64,000 nt of DNA from contig NC_019877.2 in NCBI RefSeq assembly GCF_002234675.1, positions 3,565,041-3,629,040 on the forward strand, given 5' to 3'. Made by a program: the position numbers and the translations under genes. The notes beneath the pieces were generated by a model. The model did no database searches and was not told the DNA's origin. It saw only the letters and a program-made list of their open reading frames with translations. Numbering within the stretch: position 1 is the first letter of the stretch; every line of letters begins with the position of its first letter. This DNA comes from Oryzias latipes. Taxonomy: Eukaryota; Chordata; Actinopteri; Beloniformes; Adrianichthyidae. This document shows positions 58,910 to 64,000 of this stretch, piece after piece.

Positions 58910-59125
58910 GCACTTTTCAGATACCATGACTTATACTCTGGTACAACTTATACTCCAGAGTAACTTATAGATGTTTTTCTCTCATTTTTTGTGCATTTTT
59001 GGCTCCTGCGACTTATAGTCTGGTGCTATTTTTACTACATAGTGACTTATAGATGTTTTTTCTTATGGATTTTTCAGCTCCTGTGACTTATACTCTGGTG
59101 CGACTTATACAACAGAAAATACAGT
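58910..59125. repeat. Tandem 80-bp units with GACTTATA motif
   Basis: Repeats of CTCCTGCGACTTATAGTCTG, CTCCTGTGACTTATACTCTG and GTGCGACTTATA, separated by TTATAGATGTTTTT, form about three diverged units ending GAAAATACAGTA. This wording is common inside vertebrate DNA transposons. No ends or transposase are visible. Confidence 0.6.
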
Positions 59126-60261
59126 AATCAGTTTCTGGCAAACTTTGTCAGTTTCTCCTTCTGTTGTGTCGCTACTTTCTTTGCTGCTGTCTTTTTAAGT
59201 ACATGTAATGCAAACATAAAGACATCCAATCACAAGCTGGCTTCTACCAAGTCGGGTCAATTACAATTGATTAAAGGTGAACCACAGCTAGGGATGTGTG
59301 TTGTGTACGAAACATATGAGAGCTTTTTTTTCCCAGCACTTTAATCGATACCTGAACATACACCTTTTAAACACAAAAAACCCCAAGGGGATTTTTTTTG
59401 TTTGTTTGTTTGCAGCTTTTATATTTTTATATTAAAGACATTGTATTTTTGCGATTAAAATAAAAAAGCGCCAATAAAGATTTCCTCTGTTAAAAAGCAT
59501 TTTTATTTACAGTTTTGAACGCCAAAAAAGAAATGAAAATATAGATTGTATCCATTTAGGTAACAAAAATGGACTGCATTATACGGCCACTAATTTTTTT
59601 ATGTATCGATTCGTGGTTTATGAATGGAGATGCAAATCAAATCATATGAAAGGTTCTAACTTCTTCCAGCAGGAAATCAAGCAACTTCTTGATATCATCA
59701 GATTTGTCCATCACTGGGAGTTTTTTTTCTGGGGGCATGATCAGGAATTGCTTTAAGTAATATTTACGCAGTAAACTGAGTTGCAAAGAGCAGCTGCTCT
59801 ATCGCTCAGTGTTGTCATAGCGCCTTCCCGGATGTACCCCAGGAAAAGATGCACACACCCCTAACATGTGGAGATGCATTTAAATATGTCTGATAATCAA
59901 CTGTTGACAGATAACAGGGCACATTTATAGTTATGACGACTGTTTCTACCGTTAACAGTTTCCACATTATGTTGCATTTACTGGATGAGCTTGTCCAAAC
60001 TGACAGATTACTATTATTGGCACATAGGAAAGTTGGACACAACCAACCAATTGCTAGATTACTGTTCAATTCATAGAGTTATCACCAGAAAGCAAGGATT
60101 AGGCAGTCATTTGAGATAAAGTAAAGAAAATCCCAAATGGCAATGGACCACAAAAAGATAATAAGAAAAGTGGATGTTCGGACAAGTTTTTACAAAATGT
60201 AGACGCTTTTAAGATCAGCAAAGGTGTCAGTTGACTACAACATTTGGTGATAAAATATTAC

Positions 60262-60470
60262 GTGGGGCGGCCGTGGTGAAGCGTTATGGCGGGCGACTAG
60301 GTTTGATTCCAACCTTGCCTGGCCATATGTTAAAGTGCCCTTGGGCAAGACACTGAACCCCACATTGCCTCTAGTGGTTATAGGTTGGCGCCAGTGTTCG
60401 GTTCGCCATCAGTGTGGGAATTTGCGCGACTGTAAAGCGCTTTAGGCCTTCAAGGAGGGTGGGAAAACGT
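60262..60470 (+). mobile_element. SINE family, copy 1
   Basis: A tRNA-like head with TTTGATTCCAACC is followed by GGGCAAGACACTGAACCCCA, then TTGCCTCTAGTGG, GGTTGGCGCCAGTGTTCGG and CTGTAAAGCGCTTTAGGCCT. The same blocks in the same order form the element at 62363-62630. No poly-A. Confidence 0.75.
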
Positions 60471-61548
60471 GATACAAGTGTACAACATTTATAGTTAAAC
60501 AGTTCTTGCAACTTCAAAGGTTAAAAGTTACAACTTGGGTTAATTTTAGAGTAAGTTTGGGATAAAACTCAAGATCAAGCATCAATTTTTTACTATTAGA
60601 TTTAGGTCAAGGTTTCCGGGAAGGAGCGTGGGGACCGTGAGGACATCCAGTCTGGTCCTCAAGATTTTACAGTCGGGGACTTTATCCTTTTGGAAGAAGT
60701 ACTAACATTTAGTGCATTGTGAGGACCCACGAAACTAAGCCCAGAAGCACCACAAAATTGTTCACTTGTGCCTTAAATACTGAGATCAGATGGTAGTGCT
60801 TACATAAATGATGGCCACCATGTGTGGGTACCCATATCCATACAAATCCCCACTTGTCCTGCCAAGTTTCTATCCCCTCTCAGGTATCTAATCATCCAAA
60901 GCGGTCACTGGAAACATTATCTTTTCCTTTAGTTTACTCAATTTCTGCCTGCTTTGGCCCTCAGACCAGCACTGTTTATTTTGTCACAGCTGCAGATAAA
61001 TTCAGAGTTGAATCCACTTCAACAAAGAGATATGTTCACCAGCAGGCTGGTTTTTAACAAAACTATCGGCTTTTAAATTACAGAGATGGATTCAGATAAT
61101 AGTTCCACTTACTATGTCACTTACTTTCTGAAGAGCTTTGCTTGCAGCTGGAAAGATACCAACTCTGTTATGCAACTGGCTGCTTTGTCACATCACAGCA
61201 GCTCGCGTCAAACACAGACTGTGTCATGCCAACAACTGCAAAAGCTCAGTCCTCCGTTACACGGAGCTGCTCAACTGTGATGTCATGAATCCATCTGTAG
61301 CACAGAGCGGCGGAAGAAAGGGCATTAAAATCCCTGACTCATAAAAAGAGAGGGAGGTGAGCTAGAGCTGAAGATCTGGACGATTAGTCAGTTTTTCCAT
61401 GAGATCAAGGCTGGCTGCCTGCAAGAAAAACAAGCGTGGATGTCACACGAGGCCATGGTGACAGTGAGGTGGCCTTTGGCTGGAGGAAGGCGTCATGACA
61501 GGGAAGTTGCTTTGACCACTGCCCTGTCACAAAATATGCCACATGCAC

Positions 61549-61574
61549 GTGTGTGTGTGTGTGTGTGTGTGTGT
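61549..61574. repeat. (GT)n microsatellite in the lmtk2 3' UTR
   Basis: About 13 GT units begin 16 bases after the lmtk2 stop codon and would be a CA run in the mRNA. Confidence 0.9.
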
Positions 61575-61589
61575 CACCCACCTTTTGCC

Positions 61590-64000
61590 TCACAGCTCAA
61601 GGTCTGACTCAGTGACATAGGTCAGGACCAGGCAGGTGTGGGACACAGACCGGTTCTTCGGCCTGGACGGGGAAGTCCAATCCAGGGATGGCAGGGAGAC
61701 AGAGTGAGGGTCCATAGCAGTCTGAAAATAAGGGGTGTTCTCCAACGCCTGAAAGTCATCTTCCCACTCCCAACCTGCAGGAAATGAGCACATCAATGAA
61801 ATATCAGGAGTTTTCTTCACCGGTTTTATTGTCTAGTGGACCTAATTTGTTGTGACACTTGCCGAAAGATGCTGTTTGATTTGTTTTTACGCTGCACTGT
61901 GTCTGTTCCTCGTAATTTTTGATGTGTGCTGTTGGCAGATTCGTTCTGCAATTCGATCCAATTCAATTCAATTTTCTTTATATAACCCAATATTGCAACA
62001 ACAGTCATCTCAATGGGCTACATACCAGTAATTGTATAGTAAACATAAAATCATAAGGATCATGAATTCATATAATTCAATAAGTAAATTTTAAACTAAA
62101 CAAAACAAAACAAAACAAAACTAAACTAAACTAAACTAAACTAAACTAAACTAAACTAAACTAAACTAAACTAAACTAAACTAAACTAAACTAAACTAAA
62201 CTAAACTAAACTAAACTAAACTAAACTAAACTAAACTAAACTGGACATCCCTTCCCTTAGACCCTCCTTCTTGGTAAAAAAAAAAATCCTTAAAAAAATG
62301 GATTCCGGAAAAAAAAGAAAAACTTGCTCAGACTTTGGACCAGACACCCCAACCCTATGAGTATGATTATGTGGGCGGTCGACCCATGATCGTAAGAATG
62401 CAGGTTCAATTCCCGCCTTGCACGCCCAAGACACTGAACCCCATCTTGCCTCTGGTGGGAGGTTGGCGCCAGTGTTCGGCAGCGGAGCCGCTGTCAGTGT
62501 GTGAATGTGTGTGTCTATGGGTGAATGGGACTGTGACTGTAAAGCGCTTTGGGCCTTCGAAAGAAGATAGAAAGCGCTAAATAAGTATACGCCATTTACC
62601 ATTTACCATTTACCATTTACCATTTACCATGAACTGATCAAGGCACTACACTACATAATACCACCAGCTGCAGAGAACAAACTTCACACATCTAGATGTG
62701 ATGAATAATGGGACTATATATGGAGTTATTATCAAATAACAGACAAGATTTACTTTGAAATCAATATTTGTGACTCAATTCCACTTGTGATAGTAATTTT
62801 TGAGACAAAACTGATAATTGAAGAGTAAAATGTATCGTGAAAGGAACCGTCAGCGCGGAAAACATATTTAACATTTTTTATTACAGCTTTTTAGCAGCTG
62901 AGTGTTTTTCTTCTTTAAATTGATATCTGTATTCTATTTTTCAATTTCTATTTACAAGACAGTTTTATTTAGTGAAAATTTAACTGTGAATTTCTGCTTG
63001 ATTCATAAAATATATCTTAATGGGTTAAGTGTGAAAACTTCCTGGTGATGTTTGGGGACAATTGGTGTTAAAACTGTTTTGTTGTCCTGGATTTTGGACA
63101 GTAGATTGCTGGTGATGAGACGGAAACGGCGAGTGGTGAGTATCCTACCAGAGTCTTCCTCAACTGTCTGCATCTGATGAAAACAGCTGCATGGCAGAAA
63201 CGGGTCGGACCCAGAGTGAAGCTCCACTGTTGGAGTCTCCTAACATTAAACAAAAACACAACAGACTGTTATGCTTGAATAATCCAATACTGGTCAAGAG
63301 TTATTTCCACCCTTAAACAGTTAAATATGACGGAAAGCTTGAAAGGTTTATAAACACTTACAGATGAGAAAAACCCAAAAAGTTTAGAAAATAGCGGTCA
63401 GTTTAAGAAGCTCAATCCAAATTAATTCATAGGAAACCTGGTTAAGTAAAACTGAAGTTTTCTTGGAGGAATCCCAATATTAAATGTTGGACATTAGATA
63501 AAAACAACAGGAGGGACCTTGGAGGAAAGATTGGATTCAAACTACAAAGCAACTCTGACTTCTGCTGATTGTTATTTTGGTTTTTGAGTTAACCTTTCAT
63601 ACTTTTATCTAAAAGAAACTTTTAAAAGTCCTCCAACAGGGGTAAATAACAATTTTTTTGACAAGGATTTCATAGTGCAGAAGGATTAGAAGTACCTGAT
63701 CAAACAGGTACACAGTGACGTCTTCATCGAAGGACACGCTTTTCTTCCGTTTTATGTTTCCATCTTGCTCTACTGACTCGTCTGGATCATTGGAATTTGG
63801 ACAGATTTGCAGATGACTTCTAAGGTTTATTAAATTTCCATTGGCAGCATCTTCAGTAATAGGGCTTAAAGACTTTTGGATGATGGAGGGCTTTAGAGTT
63901 GATACAAACATGTTATCCATGGTCCATTGGTGTCCAGTGAATTTCCTCCAATCCTGAAAAACTTCCCAGTCATCACATAAAATGATGCACCCATTAATTA
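61590..64000 (-). CDS. lmtk2: Lemur tyrosine kinase 2, C-terminal part (runs off the window)
   Basis: Three exons in minus order: 63696 to beyond 64000, 63149-63239, 61590-61774. They join in frame and end in ESDLEL and TGA. The first piece has acidic, Ser-rich sequence leading to KRKKSVSFDEDVTVYLFDQ, continued by ETPTVEL in the next exon. KSVSF is an [RK]xVxF PP1-docking motif and the whole block is the signature of LMTK proteins. The last exon begins with WEWEDDF, like the EWDDDF of human LMTK2, and ends VLTYVTESDLEL, like its LTHLTDSDIE. Synteny beside bhlha15 and tecpr1 chooses lmtk2 over lmtk3 and aatk. The kinase and transmembrane regions lie outside the window. LMTK2 binds PP1C, CDK5/p35 and myosin VI and acts in endosomal traffic. 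A TTTTTCAG at about 63961 could be an acceptor, but the frame stays open to 64000. Confidence 0.9.
62101..62240. repeat. Pentamer microsatellite, (CAAAA)4 then (CTAAA)24
   Basis: Four CAAAA units pass directly into 24 perfect CTAAA units. The preceding 150 bases (CAATTCAATTTTCTTTATAT, AACCCAATATTG, CAATGGGCTACA) resemble a widespread fish LINE or SINE 3' end, whose tail may have seeded the array. It lies in an lmtk2 intron. Confidence 0.95.
62363..62630 (+). mobile_element. SINE family, copy 2, with CATTTAC tail
   Basis: A tRNA-like head (GTGGGCGGTCGACCC, then GGTTCAATTCCC) is followed by CAAGACACTGAACCCCATCT, then TGCCTCTGGTGG, AGGTTGGCGCCAGTGTTCGG, CTGTAAAGCGCTTTGGGCCT and five tandem CCATTTA units (62592-62630). 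Same family as 60262-60470 but with a complete tail. Intron of lmtk2. Confidence 0.8.

Noticed and set aside
61086-61344. Small open frames just beyond the lmtk2 stop
   Set aside because: No domain or splice link was found. They lie in the presumed lmtk2 3' UTR on the opposite strand.
62121-62240. Telomere-like or CRISPR-like array
   Set aside because: The unit is CTAAA, not TTAGGG, and repeats abut without spacers. It is a simple pentamer microsatellite.

Overview
The window looks like nuclear DNA of a teleost fish. It is AT-rich, with vertebrate genes split by GT-AG introns and a dense load of fish-type repeats: tRNA-derived SINEs, Tc1-like transposons, hAT-like and other MITEs, and 5'-truncated non-LTR elements. 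I cannot name the species.

Five protein-coding genes are supported. They form the conserved neighbourhood of human 7q21-q22. From left to right: tmem130 (minus, CDS 2637-8151, 8 exons); baiap2l1 (plus, 11549-34787, 14 exons); tecpr1 (plus, 38471-52389, 23 coding exons, 1198 aa); bhlha15/Mist1 (minus, single coding exon 54417-54980, 187 aa); and the 3' end of lmtk2 (minus, 61590 to beyond 64000). I set every exon edge by hand from GT/AG signals, reading-frame continuity and remembered family sequence. Each model closes in frame. From memory, human BRI3 lies between BAIAP2L1 and TECPR1, and NPTX2 lies between BAIAP2L1 and TMEM130. I see neither gene here.

The genes are unrelated in pathway. 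Tmem130 is a PKD-domain membrane glycoprotein with a tail motif resembling an endolysosomal sorting signal. Baiap2l1 is an I-BAR/SH3 membrane-actin adaptor. Tecpr1 is a lysosome-damage and autophagy factor with two dysferlin domains and a PH domain. Bhlha15 is the secretory-cell bHLH factor. Lmtk2 is a membrane kinase with a PP1-binding motif.

Non-coding regions: 1-2.6 kb holds repeats and the tmem130 3' end. 8.2-11.3 kb holds a SINE remnant, a long AT microsatellite, two identical 37-bp palindromes and the 3' end of an R2/R4-type retrotransposon. The large baiap2l1 introns hold several repeat families. 34.8-38.4 kb holds the baiap2l1 3' UTR and the tecpr1 promoter, where a perfect 45-bp tandem duplication doubles an RFX-type X-box beside a perfect CTCF motif. 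Tecpr1 introns hold a Tc1 element nested inside a MITE, paired hairpins and a 22-G run. 55-61.5 kb is mostly repeats.

There is no prokaryotic content, CRISPR array or novel multi-gene system. The most distinctive signals are the duplicated X-box promoter, a candidate mutually exclusive exon in baiap2l1, a TIR repeat family present in at least six copies, and the palindrome/retrotransposon junction.
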